The position numbers were made by a program, and so were the translations under genes. Positions 4,452-5,325 of a stretch of DNA of 5,325 nt are shown one piece after another (the first letter of the stretch is position 1; every line of letters starts with the position of its first letter). The DNA is from Pseudomonadota bacterium (lineage in GTDB: Bacteria; Pseudomonadota; Gammaproteobacteria; Burkholderiales; Rhodocyclaceae). The notes under the pieces were generated by a model. The model was not told the DNA's origin and did not search any database. It worked only from the letters and a program-made list of their open reading frames with translations. Location of the stretch: assembly GCA_021811225.1 (NCBI GenBank), contig JAJZPJ010000185.1, positions 1 through 5,325 on the forward strand, written 5' to 3'.

Positions 4452-5325
4452 ATGGAAATCCTGCTCGCCAATCCCCGTGGCTTCTGCGCCGGCGTCGAGC
4501 GTGCGATCGAGATCGTCGAGCGCGCCTTGCAGCGCTTCGGCGCGCCGATCTACGTGCGCCACGAAGTGGTGCACAACCGCTACGTGGTCGAGGACCTGCG
4601 CGCCAAGGGCGCGGTCTTCGTCGAGGAACTGGATGAGGTGCCCGCCGGCGGCACGGTGATCTTCAGCGCCCACGGCGTCGCCAAAGCCGTGCGCGAGGAG
4701 GCCGAGCGCCGCGGCCTCAAGGTCTTCGACGCCACCTGTCCGCTGGTGACCAAGGTGCATATCGAAGTGGCGAAGATGCGCGACGCGGGGCGCGAAATCG
4801 TCATGATCGGGCATCGCGGCCACCCCGAGGTCGAGGGCACGACCGGGCAGGTCAAGGACGGCATGCACGTGGTCGAGAACCTCGCCGATGTCGCCCGCCT
4901 GGTCGTCGCCGATCCCGGGCGGCTGGCCTACGTGACCCAGACCACGCTCTCGGTGGATGACGCCGCGGCGATCGTCACGGCGCTCAAAGCGCGCTTTCCC
5001 GCGATCACCGGGCCGAAGAAGAACGACATCTGCTACGCCACGCAGAACCGCCAGGATGCGGTGAAGCTGCTGGCGCCGCAATGCGGCCTGGTGATCGTGG
5101 TCGGCTCGACCAACAGTTCCAATTCCAACCGCCTGCGCGAAGTGGCGCAGCACCTGGGGGTTCGGGCCCATCTGGTCGATAGCGCCGAACAGATAGATCC
5201 GGCCTGGATCGCCGGCAGCGACAAGGTCGGCGTCAGCGCCGGCGCTTCCGCGCCCGAGGTGCTGGTCGCACAGGTGATCGAGCGCCTGCGGCAAATGGGC
5301 GCCACGGATGTCAGAACGCTCCCGG
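4452..5325 (+). CDS. ispH: 4-hydroxy-3-methylbut-2-enyl diphosphate reductase IspH (3' end outside window)
   Basis: IspH is the iron-sulfur enzyme that performs the last step of the MEP pathway, reducing HMBPP to isopentenyl and dimethylallyl diphosphate in the cytoplasm. The window holds 291 codons from the ATG at 4452; the family is usually about 310-320 residues, so only a short tail is missing. The three cluster cysteines are Cys12 (NPRGFCAGV), Cys96 (DATCPLVTKVH) and Cys194 (NDICYATQNRQ). Substrate and catalytic residues are also in place: His41, His74 (SAHGV), His124 and Glu126 (GHPEVEGT), the threonine of TQTTLS (162-167), and the GSTNSSNSNRL loop (218-228). The start codon follows the fkpB stop by 2 bp with only a weak GGA upstream, so translation is probably coupled to fkpB. 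The reading frame is intact throughout, with no missing key residue. Confidence 0.98.
   Translation, partial: MEILLANPRGFCAGVERAIEIVERALQRFGAPIYVRHEVVHNRYVVEDLRAKGAVFVEELDEVPAGGTVIFSAHGVAKAVREEAERRGLKVFDATCPLVTKVHIEVAKMRDAGREIVMIGHRGHPEVEGTTGQVKDGMHVVENLADVARLVVADPGRLAYVTQTTLSVDDAAAIVTALKARFPAITGPKKNDICYATQNRQDAVKLLAPQCGLVIVVGSTNSSNSNRLREVAQHLGVRAHLVDSAEQIDPAWIAGSDKVGVSAGASAPEVLVAQVIERLRQMGATDVRTLP

Noticed and set aside
4338..5294. A 318-codon open frame on the minus strand opposite ispH
   Set aside because: It is fully antisense to ispH, whose every catalytic motif is intact. The His- and Asp-rich translation is typical of an antisense shadow.
1..5325. A CRISPR array, tRNA or rRNA gene, insertion sequence or phage element
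   Set aside because: There are no spaced direct repeats, cloverleaf sequences, transposase-like frames or terminal inverted repeats; nearly all of the window is accounted for by six conserved genes and one gene tail.

Overview
This is an ordinary chromosomal stretch of a GC-rich Gram-negative bacterium, most likely a betaproteobacterium, perhaps of the Rhodocyclales. That guess rests on high GC, the particular protein families (YaeQ, AroG-type DAHP synthase, an MlaF-like ATPase, FkpB with IspH) and general resemblance from memory; no database search was done. I see no mobile element, CRISPR array, RNA gene or phage gene. Coding density is very high and no gene-free stretch exceeds about 180 bases.

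Layout, left to right. The tail of a PduO-type cobalamin adenosyltransferase (+, 1-90) converges on an MlaF-like ABC ATPase (-, 127-951). That ATPase is divergent from yaeQ (+, 1079-1624). yaeQ converges, with only 10 bp between stop codons, on an AroG-type DAHP synthase gene (-, 1635-2702). Directly upstream of aroG on the same strand is a regulator with a ModE/LysR-like winged helix and a periplasmic-binding-protein-like sensor domain (-, 2739-3818). A 178-bp divergent intergenic region with two short inverted repeats separates it from fkpB (+, 3997-4449) and ispH (+, 4452 to beyond the window end).

How the genes may work together. The regulator and aroG are close enough (36 bp) to be one transcription unit, which would link entry into the shikimate pathway to whatever small molecule the sensor domain binds. 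fkpB and ispH are 2 bp apart and probably translationally coupled, an arrangement also known from E. coli, but here the usual upstream lspA is missing. The MlaF-like ATPase stands alone, without the MlaE permease and MlaD partners expected beside it, so it either serves a transporter encoded elsewhere or does something else.

Nothing here looks like a wholly new system. The points most worth a second look are the tyrosine in place of the H-loop histidine in the lone MlaF-like ATPase, the paired inverted repeats in front of the regulator, and the regulator-aroG pairing.
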